Below are positions 1 to 10,552 of a stretch of DNA of 36,991 nt, piece after piece; the stretch's first letter is position 1, and each line of letters starts with the position of its first letter. Both the position numbers and the translations under genes were made by a program. This stretch comes from a bacterium. Its GTDB lineage: Bacteria; Actinomycetota; Acidimicrobiia; Spongiisociales; JAENVV01. The stretch is from contig JAHEFX010000011.1 of assembly GCA_024639975.1 (NCBI GenBank), positions 1-36,991 on the forward strand, written 5' to 3'. A model generated the notes under the pieces. That model had not been told where the DNA came from, ran no database searches, and saw only the letters and a list, made by a program, of their open reading frames with translations.

Positions 1-1344
1 TTCCCGATCGTCTCGACGATCGCCCGCGACGGCCAGGCGGTGGAGGGGATCGGCGTGCCGGCCGACGGCGACGACCTCTCCGCCCTCCTCGACGTGATCG
101 TCGGGCACATCCCCGCCCCCACCGGCGACCCTTCCGCACCGGCCCAGGCACTCGTCACGAACCTCGACGCGTCCGACTACCTCGGCCGGTTGGCGATCGG
201 GCGGGTCATCCAAGGGACCCTCACCGCCGGTGAGACCATCGCCTTGTGCCACGCCAACCCCGCCGAGCCACCGCTGCGACGCCGCCTCTCCCAGCTCATG
301 GGCTTCGAAGGCCTCTCCCGCGTCGAGGTCGCCGAGCGGGTCGCCGGTGACCTGTTCGTCGTTGCCGGCTTCCCGGAGGTGGAGATCGGTGACACGCTTG
401 CCGACGCGGCCGACCCGGTCGCCTTGCCCCGCCTGGTCGTCGACGAGCCGGTCCTGCGCATGACGCTCGGTGTGAACACCTCGCCCCGCGCCGGCAAGGA
501 GGGCACCTACCTCACGTCCAACCAGATCAAGGAACGCCTCGCCCGTGAGGTGCTCGGCAACGTCTCGATCCGAATCGGGGCCACGTCGAACCCGGAGGCG
601 ACCGAGGTCGCGGGTCGGGGTGAGCTCCAGCTGGCGGTCCTTGTCGAGTCGATGCGCCGTGAGGGCTTCGAGATGCAGGTGAGTCGCCCCGAGGTGATCC
701 TCCGCGAGGTCGAGGGGAAGCCGCACGAGCCGGTGGAGCGCGCCGTCGTGGATGTCCCCGACGAGCACGTCGGAACGGTCATCCAGTCGGTGTCCACCCG
801 GAAGGGCTCCGTGGAGGACCTCCGGCCGGGCGATGCCGGTCGGACGATCGTGACGCTGACCGCCCCTGCCCGCGGCCTGCTCGGGTTCCGTTCCCTGCTC
901 ATGACCGCCACACGCGGCACGGCGCTCGTCCACCAGCACCACGATGGGTGGATGCCATGGGTCGGGGACCTGCCGCACCGCCAGGGCGGAGCCATGATCT
1001 CCGACCGTGAAGGGGTCAGCACCGCCCATGCCCTCGAGAACCTCCAACTCCGTGGCGAACTGTTCGTCGGCGCCGGTGAAGCGGTCTACGAGGGGATGAT
1101 CATCGGCGAGCACTCCCGACCCGACGAGCTCCCCGCCAACCCGACGAAGACCAAACAGCTCAAGAAGATGCGGACCGCCAACACCGATGACGGGGTGAAG
1201 CTCCGGCCGCCGAAGGAGTTGACGCTCGAGACGGCCATCGAGTGGATCGGGTCCGACGAGCTCGTCGAGGTCACCCCGAAGTCGATCCGGGTCCGCAAGC
1301 GCCACCTGACGGAGTCCGCGCGCAAGCTCGCCGCCAAGCGCTGA
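1..1344 (+). CDS. typA: Translational GTPase TypA/BipA, C-terminal part (5' end truncated by window)
   Basis: Frame 1 is open from base 1; protein contains PRAGKEGTYLTSNQIKERL, GRGELQLAVLVESMRREGFEMQVSRPEVI, TRGTALVHQHHDGW, KTKQLKKMRTANTDDGVKL, typical of BipA. TGA at 1342-1344. Confidence 0.96.
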   Translation, partial: FPIVSTIARDGQAVEGIGVPADGDDLSALLDVIVGHIPAPTGDPSAPAQALVTNLDASDYLGRLAIGRVIQGTLTAGETIALCHANPAEPPLRRRLSQLMGFEGLSRVEVAERVAGDLFVVAGFPEVEIGDTLADAADPVALPRLVVDEPVLRMTLGVNTSPRAGKEGTYLTSNQIKERLAREVLGNVSIRIGATSNPEATEVAGRGELQLAVLVESMRREGFEMQVSRPEVILREVEGKPHEPVERAVVDVPDEHVGTVIQSVSTRKGSVEDLRPGDAGRTIVTLTAPARGLLGFRSLLMTATRGTALVHQHHDGWMPWVGDLPHRQGGAMISDREGVSTAHALENLQLRGELFVGAGEAVYEGMIIGEHSRPDELPANPTKTKQLKKMRTANTDDGVKLRPPKELTLETAIEWIGSDELVEVTPKSIRVRKRHLTESARKLAAKR

Positions 1345-1806
1345 TCAGCGCTCGGCCATCCATTCCCGCAGACCGGCGTCGGCCTGCTCCCTGACCTGCG
1401 TCTTCACCATCGGCGACCAGCCGAGCAGCGTCCCGGTGGGCCCGAGGGCCTGGCGGGTCCATGCCCAGAGGTCGAAGTCGTCGTCATGGGCGAGGATCTT
1501 GCCGTCGGCGAAGACGAATGCCGCCTCGATCCGGTTGTGGACCGGACGCCGATCCTTGCCGAACGAGTAGCGGGCCTCCCATCGCGCCGAGCCGGTGTCG
1601 CCGTTCGAGCTCAGGTCGGCGTACGTGACCTCGAGGTCGGGCCCCTGCTCGATGAGCATCTTCCACATCGCCCCGATCTCGTCGCCGCGCAGGTCGGTGA
1701 AGACGGGGTCCGAGAAGCGCGCTTGCGGGTGGTAGCACTCGGCCATCGTGGCCGGATCGCGCTGCGAGAACGCCTCGTAGAACCGCTCGAGGATCTCGAC
1801 GCTCAC
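1345..1806 (-). CDS. NTF2-like / SnoaL-like nuclear transport factor 2 family protein
   Basis: Likely GTG start at 1806: MSVEILERFYEAFSQRDPATMAECYHPQARFSDPVF... typical SnoaL-like fold; the longer ORF to 2094 would run into the hoxE region. Stop abuts the typA stop. Confidence 0.82.
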   Translation of the reverse strand: MSVEILERFYEAFSQRDPATMAECYHPQARFSDPVFTDLRGDEIGAMWKMLIEQGPDLEVTYADLSSNGDTGSARWEARYSFGKDRRPVHNRIEAAFVFADGKILAHDDDFDLWAWTRQALGPTGTLLGWSPMVKTQVREQADAGLREWMAER

Positions 1807-1884
1807 GTGGATGTCTCCATGTCTCGACGCTACCTCTCCGCGGGCCGGCTCGCCGTCCATCGACCGCTCGATCTCTGCCCGGAG

Positions 1885-1929
1885 TACCCCCATGGGTATC
1901 GATGGCGGCATACGGAGCTCGCATAGGCT
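1885..1929 (+). promoter_or_regulatory. Candidate hox promoter with upstream dyad (TACCC-CCAT-GGGTA at 1885-1898; -10-like TAGGCT at 1924-1929)
   Basis: Inverted repeat and TAnnnT hexamer read directly in the divergent intergenic region 1807-1959. Confidence 0.35.
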
Positions 1930-1959
1930 TTGTGGTGGGTCGAGACCAGAGGTGCTCGT

Positions 1960-2493
1960 GTGACGACGACCGTCGAAGACCAGCCGGAGCCGAAGGCGGG
2001 CAGCCACCCGTCCGGGGACGACCGGTTCGGCCTCGTGGACAAGGCCCTCAAGCGGACCCGGTACGAACAGCATGCGCTGATCGAAGTCCTCCACGTCGCC
2101 CAGGACGTCTTCGGCTACCTCGACGCCGACATCCTCATGTACGTGGCCAGAGCCCTACGCCTCCCACCCAGCAAGGTGTATGGGGTCGCCACCTTCTACA
2201 GCCTGTTCACCTTCGAAGCTCCTGGGGACCACTCGTGCATGGTGTGCACGGGAACGGCCTGCTTCGTCAAGGGGGCCGACGATGTCGTACGTGACATCGC
2301 GACCGAGTTCGACGTTCCCGAGGGCGGTACGTCGTCGGACGGTCGGCTCAGCCTCACCACGGCCCGGTGCATCGGTTCGTGCGGCCTCGCGCCGATGGTC
2401 CTGCTCGACGACGAAGTGCTCGGCAAGCTGGGATCCGAGGAGATCCGCCAGCGGATCCGGGACCTGCTCGCCACCGAAGAGGAGGTGGCGTGA
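1960..2493 (+). CDS. hoxE: Bidirectional [NiFe]-hydrogenase diaphorase subunit HoxE (NuoE-like 2Fe-2S)
   Basis: GTG start 1960 after [42 protein letters not shown] motifs; first gene of an overlapping hox series. Confidence 0.92.
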   Translation: MTTTVEDQPEPKAGSHPSGDDRFGLVDKALKRTRYEQHALIEVLHVAQDVFGYLDADILMYVARALRLPPSKVYGVATFYSLFTFEAPGDHSCMVCTGTACFVKGADDVVRDIATEFDVPEGGTSSDGRLSLTTARCIGSCGLAPMVLLDDEVLGKLGSEEIRQRIRDLLATEEEVA

Positions 2494-4127
2494 TGGCCGC
2501 GATCATCGACCTGCACGAGGTGGCCGAGAGAGAGCTCGAAGCCCGAACCCGCTACCCGTGGCGGGTCAAGGCCTGCGCCAGCACCGCCTGCCAATCCGCC
2601 GGAGCGGATGCGGTCGTACGGAGCATCGAAGCGACCGTCGCGGCCGAGCACCTCGAGCTGGACGTCCAGGTCGTACCCACCGGGTGCATGGGCCTGTGCA
2701 GCCGCGGTCCGCTCGTGCGGGTGCTGCAACGCGACGTGGACACCGAGACGATGTACGCCGACCTCACCCCCGAGGTCGGCGAGCAGATCGTGACCTCCCA
2801 CATCAAGGCGAAGAAGCCGATCGACACCCACGTCATCGACGAGAAGATGCCGTTCTTCGCCGGTCAGGAGAAGGTCGTGCTGGCCAACGGCGGCGTCATC
2901 GACCCCAATCGGATCGAGGGCTACGTGGCCCACGGTGGCTACCTGGCACTCCAGAAGGCGCTCACCTCCATGCGGCCCGAGGAGGTGCTCGACGAAGTCG
3001 TGGCCTCGGGCATCCGCGGTCGGGGTGGTGCCGGCTACCCGACCGGTTCGAAGTGGAGCCTCCTCGCCGGCGCCCCCGGTGACGTGAAGTACGTCGTCGC
3101 CAATGGTGACGAGGGCGACCCCGGCGCCTACATGGATCGCACGATCATGGAGGACGATCCCCACCGGCTCCTCGAGGGCCTGGCCCTGGCGGCCTACGCG
3201 ACCGGGGCGACCGGTGCCTACATCTATGTCCGCGCCGAGTACCCGAGGGCCATCCAGCGCCTCGACCGAGCCATTCGGGTTGCCCGCAGGAGCCGACTCC
3301 TCGGGCGACGAATCCTCGACACCGACTTCGACCTCAACATCGAGCTGCGGATCGGGGCGGGTGCTTTCGTCTGCGGCGAGGAGACGGCGCTCATCTCCTC
3401 GATCGAAGGCAAACGCGGTCAACCGAACCTGCGGCCGCCCTATCCCACCGAAGCCGGGCTCTGGGGCCAGCCGACGATGGTCCAGAACGTCGAGACGCTC
3501 GCCAACATCTCCTCGATCATCAACCGCGGGGGCGAATGGTTCTCGTCGATCGGCACACCCAAGTCGACCGGGACGAAGGTGTTCGCGCTCGCCGGCGACC
3601 TCACCAACACCGGACTGATCGAGGTGCCGATGGGAACGACCCTCAGGCACATCGTGGAGGTGATGGGCGGCGGCGTCCCCGACGGCCACGAGTTCAAGGC
3701 AGCCCAGACGGGAGGGCCCTCCGGTGGCTGCATCCCGGCCAGCCACCTGGACACACCGGTCGACTACGAGAGCCTGCGGCGGCTCGGCTCGATCATGGGC
3801 TCCGGCGGGCTCGTCGTCATGGACGACCGGACGAGCATGCCCGAGCTGGCCAGGTACTTCATGGAGTTCTCGATGGACGAGAGCTGTGGCAAGTGCGCGC
3901 CATGCCGAACCGGGACGGTCCAGCTGCACGGGCTGCTCGATCGGATCGCCACCGGCACCGGCAGCGAAGGCGACGTACGGGAGTTGGAGCACCTTTGCCA
4001 GGTCGTCCGCGACACGTCACTGTGTGGTCTGGGCCAGGCGGCACCGAACCCCATCCTGTCGACCCTCCACTTCTTCCGTGACGAGTACACCGATGCCGTA
4101 TCCGGGAAGGAGCCGGCCGATGCCTGA
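2493..4127 (+). CDS. hoxF: Bidirectional [NiFe]-hydrogenase diaphorase subunit HoxF (NuoF-like, FMN/NADH/4Fe-4S, N-terminal 2Fe-2S thioredoxin-like domain)
   Basis: [55 protein letters not shown]; 1-nt stop/start overlap with hoxE. Confidence 0.94.
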   Translation: MAAIIDLHEVAERELEARTRYPWRVKACASTACQSAGADAVVRSIEATVAAEHLELDVQVVPTGCMGLCSRGPLVRVLQRDVDTETMYADLTPEVGEQIVTSHIKAKKPIDTHVIDEKMPFFAGQEKVVLANGGVIDPNRIEGYVAHGGYLALQKALTSMRPEEVLDEVVASGIRGRGGAGYPTGSKWSLLAGAPGDVKYVVANGDEGDPGAYMDRTIMEDDPHRLLEGLALAAYATGATGAYIYVRAEYPRAIQRLDRAIRVARRSRLLGRRILDTDFDLNIELRIGAGAFVCGEETALISSIEGKRGQPNLRPPYPTEAGLWGQPTMVQNVETLANISSIINRGGEWFSSIGTPKSTGTKVFALAGDLTNTGLIEVPMGTTLRHIVEVMGGGVPDGHEFKAAQTGGPSGGCIPASHLDTPVDYESLRRLGSIMGSGGLVVMDDRTSMPELARYFMEFSMDESCGKCAPCRTGTVQLHGLLDRIATGTGSEGDVRELEHLCQVVRDTSLCGLGQAAPNPILSTLHFFRDEYTDAVSGKEPADA

Positions 4128-4863
4128 GCGCCGGACGGCGGTCCCCGTGACCTTCGATGGGGAGGACTTCGAGGCCTACGACGACGAGTCCGTCCTGCAG
4201 GCGGCCCGCCGCAACGGCATCGCGATCCCCGCGCTCTGCTACCTGGAAGGACTGTCCGTCTGGGGCGGGTGCCGAGTCTGTGTCGTCGAGGTGGCCGAGG
4301 ACCATCGCCTACGCCCGGCCTGTGCCACCCCGGTGAAGGCGGACATGGAGATCAAGGTCCACACGCCGCGCCTGGACTCCTACCGCAAGTCGATCCTCGA
4401 GCTCCTCTTCGCCGAGGGCAACCATGTCTGCGCCGTCTGTGTCAGCAACGGGCGTTGCGAGCTGCAGGACACGGCCGTCGAGGTCGGCATGGACCATGTC
4501 CGTTACGACCAACAGGCTCCCGCCCGCAAGGTCGACGCCAGTCACGCCAAGTACGTCTTCGACCACAACCGCTGCATCCTCTGCACCCGGTGCGTCCGGG
4601 TCTGCGATGAGATCGAGGGTGCGCACGTCTGGGACATCGCCGAACGCGGGGCCGGTTCGGAGATCATCGCCGAGATGGATGTGCCGTGGGGCGACGCCAA
4701 GTCCTGCACGTGGTGTGGGAAGTGCGTCGCCGCGTGCCCGACGGGCTCGCTCTTCTACCACGGCAAGGCCGTCGGCGAGATGGAGCACTCCGCCGACATC
4801 ATCCGCGTCCTCGCCTCCGCCCGCGGGAAGGGCGAGTGGCTCAGCCCGGAGGTCAGCCTGTGA
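4120..4863 (+). CDS. hoxU: Bidirectional [NiFe]-hydrogenase diaphorase subunit HoxU (NuoG N-terminal-like)
   Basis: 2Fe-2[61 protein letters not shown]; overlaps hoxF by 8 nt. Confidence 0.94.
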   Translation: MPERRTAVPVTFDGEDFEAYDDESVLQAARRNGIAIPALCYLEGLSVWGGCRVCVVEVAEDHRLRPACATPVKADMEIKVHTPRLDSYRKSILELLFAEGNHVCAVCVSNGRCELQDTAVEVGMDHVRYDQQAPARKVDASHAKYVFDHNRCILCTRCVRVCDEIEGAHVWDIAERGAGSEIIAEMDVPWGDAKSCTWCGKCVAACPTGSLFYHGKAVGEMEHSADIIRVLASARGKGEWLSPEVSL

Positions 4864-5402
4864 GCAAGCTCAAGTTCGCGAGCGTCTGGCTGGGTGGCTG
4901 TTCGGGCTGCCACATGTCGTTCCTCGACCTGGACGAGTGGCTCTTCGACCTGGCGGACCTCGTCGACGTGGTCTACAGCCCGATCGTCGACACGAAGGAC
5001 TACCCCGACGGCGTCGACTTCGCCCTGATCGAAGGCGCACTCGCCAACGAGGACAACGTCGAGGTCGCCGAGGAGATCAGGGCAAAGACGAAGGTGGTCG
5101 CCTCCTTCGGCGACTGCGCCGTGTCGGGCAACGTCACCGCCATGCGCAACCCGCTCGGCGACCCGAGGAAGATCATCGAAGCGGTCTACGTCGACGCGGT
5201 CGACCGAGATCCCGTGTACCCGGAGCGGGAGGGCATCGTCCCGCCGCTGCTGCCGAAGGTGCTCCCGGTGCACAAGGTGATCGACATCGACTACTTCATC
5301 CCCGGCTGCCCGCCATCGGCGGCGGAGATCCGCCGTGCGCTCGAGACGCTCGTCTCCGGCGGCTCCGGTCACGCCGTCAACGAAGACATCCGGCCCGGTT
5401 GA
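4860..5402 (+). CDS. hoxY: [NiFe]-hydrogenase small subunit HoxY
   Basis: GTG start in a 4-nt GTGA overlap with hox[41 protein letters not shown] motifs. Confidence 0.94.
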   Translation: MSKLKFASVWLGGCSGCHMSFLDLDEWLFDLADLVDVVYSPIVDTKDYPDGVDFALIEGALANEDNVEVAEEIRAKTKVVASFGDCAVSGNVTAMRNPLGDPRKIIEAVYVDAVDRDPVYPEREGIVPPLLPKVLPVHKVIDIDYFIPGCPPSAAEIRRALETLVSGGSGHAVNEDIRPG

Positions 5403-5415
5403 GGAGCGACTCGAC

Positions 5416-6855
5416 ATGCACGACCTGACCGTCATCGACCCCGTCACCCGGATCGAGGGCCACGCCAAGATCACCATCGCCATGGACGACGCCGGCCAGG
5501 TGGCAGAGACGCGCTTCCACGTGACCGAGTTCCGCGGTTTCGAGGAGTTCTGCAAGGGCCGGCCGGTCTGGGAGATGCCCAGCCTCACCGCCAGGACCTG
5601 TGGGATCTGCCCGGTCAGCCACCTCCTCGCCTCGGCGAAGGCCGGCGATGCCGTGATGGGTGTCAACATCCCGCCGACGGCCGTGAAGCTGCGCCGGGTG
5701 GCGAACCTCGGCCAGATCATCCAGTCCCACGCACTCAGCTTCTTCCACCTGTCGGCTCCCGACCTCCTCCTCGGCATGGACGCCGATCCCCGGATCCGCA
5801 ACGTGTTCGGCCTCATGGCCCAGGACCCCGACCTTGCCCGCAAGGGGATCCGGCTCCGCAGCTTCGGCCAGTCGGTCATCGAGGCGATCGCCGGCCGCAA
5901 GGTGCACGCCCCCGGCATCGTCCCGGGTGGCATCGCCCAGCCCATGACCGCCGAGACCCGGGATGACATCCGCGAGAGGCTCGACGAGGCGCATGGGACC
6001 GCCACCGAAGCGCTCGGCCTGTTCAAGAAGCTGCTCGACGAGTTCGACCGCGAGGTGAATGCCTTCGGGTACTTCCCGAGCCTCCACATGGGCCTGGCCA
6101 ACCCGCAGGGGACCTGGGAGCACTACGACGGCACCCTCACGCTGGTCGACCACGACGGCTCGACGGTCGTCCGAGGGGTCGAGCCGGCCGACTACCGGAC
6201 CATTCTCGGGGAAGCCGGTCGCTGGGACTCATACCTGAAGTCGCCCTACTTCAAACCGCGGGTCGAGGAGGACGGCAAGCCCGAGGACGGGCTCTACCGG
6301 GTGGGTCCATTGGCCCGACTCAACGTGTGTGACACGATGGGCGTCCCGCTCGCCGACGCCGAGCTGGCCGAGTACCGGGAACGGGCCGGCGGTGTGGCGA
6401 ATTCGTCGTTCTACTACCACTATGCCCGGCTCATCGAGATCATCGCGGCGACCGAGCGGATGGCCATGCACCTCGACGATGCCGACATCCTCGACGAGAA
6501 GGTCCGGTCCCAGGGCGGGAACAACTTCAAGCATGCCGTTGGCTGCTCGGAGGCGCCACGGGGGACGCTCTTCCACGAATACACCGTCGACGACCACGGG
6601 ATCCTCGAGGACGTCAACATGATCATCGCCACCGGTCAGAACAACCTGGCGATGAACGCGACGGTGCACCAGATCGCCACCGAGTGGATCGATGGTCCAG
6701 ACATCCCCGAGGGGGTCCTCAACCGGCTCGAGGCCGGCATCCGCGCCTTCGACCCATGTCTGAGCTGCTCCACCCACGCGATCGGCCAGATGCCGCTGGT
6801 CGTCGACCTCGTGGGTCCCGACGGGGAGACGATCGCCCGTCGGAAGCGTGACTGA
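5416..6855 (+). CDS. hoxH: [NiFe]-hydrogenase large subunit HoxH with cleavable C-terminal extension
   Basis: L1 motif [10 protein letters not shown] and L2 motif [10 protein letters not shown] followed by about 25 residues ([24 protein letters not shown]). Confidence 0.96.
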   Translation: MHDLTVIDPVTRIEGHAKITIAMDDAGQVAETRFHVTEFRGFEEFCKGRPVWEMPSLTARTCGICPVSHLLASAKAGDAVMGVNIPPTAVKLRRVANLGQIIQSHALSFFHLSAPDLLLGMDADPRIRNVFGLMAQDPDLARKGIRLRSFGQSVIEAIAGRKVHAPGIVPGGIAQPMTAETRDDIRERLDEAHGTATEALGLFKKLLDEFDREVNAFGYFPSLHMGLANPQGTWEHYDGTLTLVDHDGSTVVRGVEPADYRTILGEAGRWDSYLKSPYFKPRVEEDGKPEDGLYRVGPLARLNVCDTMGVPLADAELAEYRERAGGVANSSFYYHYARLIEIIAATERMAMHLDDADILDEKVRSQGGNNFKHAVGCSEAPRGTLFHEYTVDDHGILEDVNMIIATGQNNLAMNATVHQIATEWIDGPDIPEGVLNRLEAGIRAFDPCLSCSTHAIGQMPLVVDLVGPDGETIARRKRD

Positions 6856-7294
6856 CCTACTCGTCGTCGGCTACGGCAACGACCTCCGCTCCGATGACGG
6901 GGCCGGCCGGGTGGTTGCCGAGACGATCGACGAGATGGGACTCGAGGGCGTCGAGGTTCGGTCCCAGTCCCAGCTCACCCCGGAGCTGGCCCTGCTGGTG
7001 GCCGGTCGCGAGCGGGTCGTCTTCGTCGACGCCAACGTCGATGCCACCGAGCTGACCCGGTCGGTGGTGGCCCCGGGACCGCCGGGCGGCGGCCCGATGA
7101 CCCACCACGGGGACCCGGCATCGCTGCTCTCGCTCGTGGGCAACGTGGGTGACCCCCCGGGTGAGGCGATCGTGTTCTCCATCCCGGCGTCGAACCTCGA
7201 GATGGGTTTCGAGCTGTCCGAGGCGACGGCGGCCGCCGTCGAGCGGGCCATCGCCGAGATCGTCGAACTGAGCAGGGCACCGAGGCCTTCTTGA
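6848..7294 (+). CDS. hoxW: Hydrogenase maturation protease (HoxW/HycI family)
   Basis: GTG start overlapping the hoxH stop by 8 nt; [20 protein letters not shown] motif. Confidence 0.88.
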   Translation: MTDLLVVGYGNDLRSDDGAGRVVAETIDEMGLEGVEVRSQSQLTPELALLVAGRERVVFVDANVDATELTRSVVAPGPPGGGPMTHHGDPASLLSLVGNVGDPPGEAIVFSIPASNLEMGFELSEATAAAVERAIAEIVELSRAPRPS

Positions 7295-7333
7295 ACGATC
7301 CCCCCGCGCGCCGAGAGATCCATCGGCAAGCCG

Positions 7334-8236
7334 TCAGGCGGTGGCGACCCCGTACCGGCGCTCGAAGATCCGGGCGCCGCGGAGGATCTGCTTGGGCAGC
7401 TCGAGGATCTTCTCCTGGAGAATCCTTCCCTCGGGTGTCAGGTCGGTGAGGTCTGCAATGCCCCAGTCCCGAAGCAGTGGCTCGACGATCTTGTCGTGGT
7501 GGATGCGGAGGTTGTAGATGCCGATCTTGGCCATCTCCATGGCCCGCTTGCCGAACTCGGGGATACCGATGCCGGGCATCTCGAACGTCGAGAGGACCCG
7601 GTGGAGGGGCTCGAGGACGACCGACGGGGCCAGGTCGAGCATCGCCTGCGTGACGCCCTTGTAGAAGAGGTAGTGGTGGTTCTCGTCGGCGGCGATGCGG
7701 GCCATGACCTTGTAGGCGACCTCGTCGTCGGTGAGGGTCCCGGCGTTGCGATGGCTGATCCGCGTCGCCAGCTCCTGGGCCGAGGTGTAGACGAAGAGGG
7801 CGACCGGGTCGTCGTACGGCGAGTCGTAGCCGACCTCCATCGTGGCCATTCGATCGTCCTCGAGTTCGTGGGGGTCGCAGTTGCGCGACGTGAGGAGGTA
7901 GGAGCGAAGGGCGATGGCGTGCTGGGCCTCCTCGGCGGTCCAGAGGTGGTTCCATCGGTCGTAGGCCGAGCCCTTGGGCATGCGGTCGGCGATGGCCAGG
8001 TGGTAGTAGGGGAGGTTGTCCTCGGTCAGGAGGTTGAGCACGAGCGCGGTGCGGACCTCGGGTCGGACCGAGGCCTGGGACTCGTCCCAGGGTTCGTCGA
8101 TGTAGCTCCGGCCCTGCTCCCACGGGACGAACTCGTGGAAGTACCAGTCCTTGCGCCGCTCGCGGTGCTCGTCCATGAGGCGAGCGACGTCGCCTTCGAC
8201 GGCGGCTATGAGTTCCTGCTGTTCCTCGTGAGCCAT
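7334..8236 (-). CDS. Acyl-ACP desaturase (ferritin-like di-iron)
   Basis: EDNLPYYH, WTAEEAQHAIALRSYL, ADENHHYLFY di-iron ligand pattern. Confidence 0.87.
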   Translation of the reverse strand: MAHEEQQELIAAVEGDVARLMDEHRERRKDWYFHEFVPWEQGRSYIDEPWDESQASVRPEVRTALVLNLLTEDNLPYYHLAIADRMPKGSAYDRWNHLWTAEEAQHAIALRSYLLTSRNCDPHELEDDRMATMEVGYDSPYDDPVALFVYTSAQELATRISHRNAGTLTDDEVAYKVMARIAADENHHYLFYKGVTQAMLDLAPSVVLEPLHRVLSTFEMPGIGIPEFGKRAMEMAKIGIYNLRIHHDKIVEPLLRDWGIADLTDLTPEGRILQEKILELPKQILRGARIFERRYGVATA

Positions 8237-8356
8237 GGCTCGTCCCTTCAGGGCTTCGAGCCTGCTGGCGACCCGCTTTGTTCGATCGTATGACCGGCAG
8301 CATTGCCGGGGGGTTTCAGATACCTCGGTCGGCCCGTGCGATCGCGACCGATGGGG

Positions 8357-8707
8357 TCACCGGGACTCGCACCAGGCAGTGGTGACGGCCCGCAGCTCGT
8401 CTGCGGCCGCCGTGACCTCCGCAAGGTCGGCGAACTTCATGTATCGGGCGGTCTCGCCGGTGCCCTGGAGGCGGGGATGGTCCCCGGGGATGGACGCGCC
8501 GGTGTGGAACATGAGGCTGACGTGGGCCTTGGTCCGTGGGTTGAACGAGGCCATGTTCCCCTCGTGCATGAAGGTCGGGCTCTTCCATTTGATGGTCTCG
8601 GTCATGCGCTCGTCGGCGAGGATGATCTCCCGGATCCGCAACATGGCGTCCTTGGCGGGGTGCTCGTAGTCATCGAACCAGGCATCGACTTCGGGTGAGG
8701 TCGGCAT
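8357..8707 (-). CDS. DUF1801 domain-containing protein
   Basis: MPTSPEVDAWFDDYEHPAKDAMLRIREIILADERMTETIKWKSPTF ... YMKFADL resembles the DUF1801/YdhG-like family. Confidence 0.75.
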   Translation of the reverse strand: MPTSPEVDAWFDDYEHPAKDAMLRIREIILADERMTETIKWKSPTFMHEGNMASFNPRTKAHVSLMFHTGASIPGDHPRLQGTGETARYMKFADLAEVTAAADELRAVTTAWCESR

Positions 8708-8781
8708 GGGTCGGGAAGCTACCCGGACGCGAGTGGCCCCCGCCGGAGCGGGGGCCACTGGTTCGGTCGGGGCCGATCGGA

Positions 8782-10266
8782 TCAGGAGCGGGGGTGTGCC
8801 TCGCGGACGGTGAGGTCGCGGCCACCGAGATCGGCACCGTTCAGGTCGGCGATCGCCTCCTTGGCGCCGGAGCCCATGTCGACGAAGCCGAAGCCCTTGG
8901 ATCGGCCGTTGCGACGGTCACGCATCACGATGGCGTTGTGGACCTTGCCGTAGCTGCGAAAGATCTCGTCGAGGTCCTCCGAGGTGGTCGACCAGGGGAG
9001 ATTGGCCACGTAGACGCTCGTCTGGCCGTTGGGCCGACGACGCTGGGGCCGGTCCTGGTCGTCCGAGGCGTGCTGCTTCGGACGGTCCTGGCGGGGCCGC
9101 TCGGACTTGGGGGAGCGATGGGCCTTGGGGGCCGGTGCGGCGCCTGCGGGCAGCTCTTCGAGGTTCGGCCTTCCGATGGTGGCATCGAGGTCGAGCTCCC
9201 GGAGCAGGCCCTTCACGGCACGCTGCTTCTCGCCGGTGACGAGGGTCACCACGGTGCCCGTTGCACCGGCGCGGCCGGTACGCCCGGAGCGGTGGAGGTA
9301 GTCCTTGTGGTCGGCGGGCGGGTCGTAGTGCACGACGGCCTCGACGTTGTCCACGTGGATGCCTCGGGCAGCCACGTCGGTGGCGATCAAGGCGACGGCC
9401 TCGCCGTTGGTGAATGACTTCAGTGCCCGGTTCCTCTGGCCCTGGGAGCGGCCCCCGTGCATGGCGACGGCCGTGACGCCCTCGCGGCCCAGCTGCTTGG
9501 CGAGCCGGTCGGCACCGTGGCGGGTGCGTGTGAAGACGATGGCCCGTCCGGTGGTCCGGACGATGTCGCCCGTGTGGGACACGCGGTCGTGGTGGTCGAC
9601 GCGCCAGAAGTGGTGGCGGACGTCGAGTTCCTCGGTCTCCACGTCGGGGGCCTCGTGCAGGACCGGGTTGGTCTGGTAGTCACGGGCCAGGGTGGCGATG
9701 TCACCGTCGAGTGTTGCCGAGAACAGCAGGGTCTGGCGGTTGGACGACGTCTGGTCGAGGATGCGACGCACGGGTGGGAGGAAGCCCATGTCAGCCATGC
9801 GGTCCGCCTCGTCGATCACGACGCGGTCGACCTCGGAGAGATCCACCGAGCCACGCTCGATGAGGTCCTCGAGTCGACCGGGAGTGGCGATCAGGACGTC
9901 GATGCCGCGTCGCAACGAGCCCTCCTGGGGTCCGTATCCGACCCCGCCGTAGACGGCGAGGACGAAGCGATGGACCGACTTGGCGTGGGGGAGCAGCTCT
10001 CGCTTGATCTGCTCGGCGAGCTCCCGGGTCGGGGCGAGCATCAGCGCACGCGGCTTGAAGCGGGTGCCTTGCTCGACGGTCGCGAGGACCGGGAGCCCGA
10101 AGGCGAGTGTCTTGCCCGAGCCGGTCGGGGCCTTGCCCGACACGTCGCGCCCGGCGAGGGCGTCGGGGATGGTTCCGGCTTGCACCGGGAATGGCTCGGT
10201 GATGTCGTGGCTCGCCAGTGATGCGGTCAGCGCGCGGGGCAGCCCGAGTTCGTCGAAGGTGGTCAT
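8782..10266 (-). CDS. DEAD-box ATP-dependent RNA helicase with C-terminal RRM domain
   Basis: APTGSGKT, APTRELAEQ, VIDEADRMADMGF, LLFSATL, HRSGRTGRAG; C-terminal VYVANLPWSTTSEDLDEIF...RSKGFGFVDM (RNP motifs). Start MTTFDELGLP after AGGAG. Confidence 0.93.
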   Translation of the reverse strand: MTTFDELGLPRALTASLASHDITEPFPVQAGTIPDALAGRDVSGKAPTGSGKTLAFGLPVLATVEQGTRFKPRALMLAPTRELAEQIKRELLPHAKSVHRFVLAVYGGVGYGPQEGSLRRGIDVLIATPGRLEDLIERGSVDLSEVDRVVIDEADRMADMGFLPPVRRILDQTSSNRQTLLFSATLDGDIATLARDYQTNPVLHEAPDVETEELDVRHHFWRVDHHDRVSHTGDIVRTTGRAIVFTRTRHGADRLAKQLGREGVTAVAMHGGRSQGQRNRALKSFTNGEAVALIATDVAARGIHVDNVEAVVHYDPPADHKDYLHRSGRTGRAGATGTVVTLVTGEKQRAVKGLLRELDLDATIGRPNLEELPAGAAPAPKAHRSPKSERPRQDRPKQHASDDQDRPQRRRPNGQTSVYVANLPWSTTSEDLDEIFRSYGKVHNAIVMRDRRNGRSKGFGFVDMGSGAKEAIADLNGADLGGRDLTVREAHPRS

Positions 10267-10460
10267 GGTGACTCCTGGCCCACCGGGGGCCGGTCGTTGG
10301 ATATGCCGTTCTCGCTCGACGCGCCCAAACGGAGGACGGATTCGAGAGCGGAGGGAGAGGCGGTCCGACCGGGTGAGAGGGGGTCCGTGGATCACCGGGG
10401 AAGCGCGGTTGCGCTGGCCTCCACCCGGTGCGGTACCGACAAGGTAGCGGTTGTGGCGGT

Positions 10461-10552
10461 GTACTGGGTACCTCCCGGGGAGAGATCTCCCGGAGGTGGG
10501 GTGTCCCATCCTTCTTTCCGGGGCAGATCTCCCGTCGTCAGTACCTCAGTAC
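10461..10552 (-). promoter_or_regulatory. Repeat-rich leader/operator region upstream of the DEAD-box helicase
   Basis: Two copies of CCGGGG-(AG/C)-AGATCTCCCG (10475-10492, 10518-10534) flanked by GTACTGGGTAC and TCAGTACCTCAGTAC. Confidence 0.45.

Noticed and set aside
2196-3992. 598-aa minus-strand ORF antisense to hoxE/hoxF
   Set aside because: Lies opposite clear HoxE/HoxF coding sequence; composition is a GC-rich codon shadow with no recognisable motifs.
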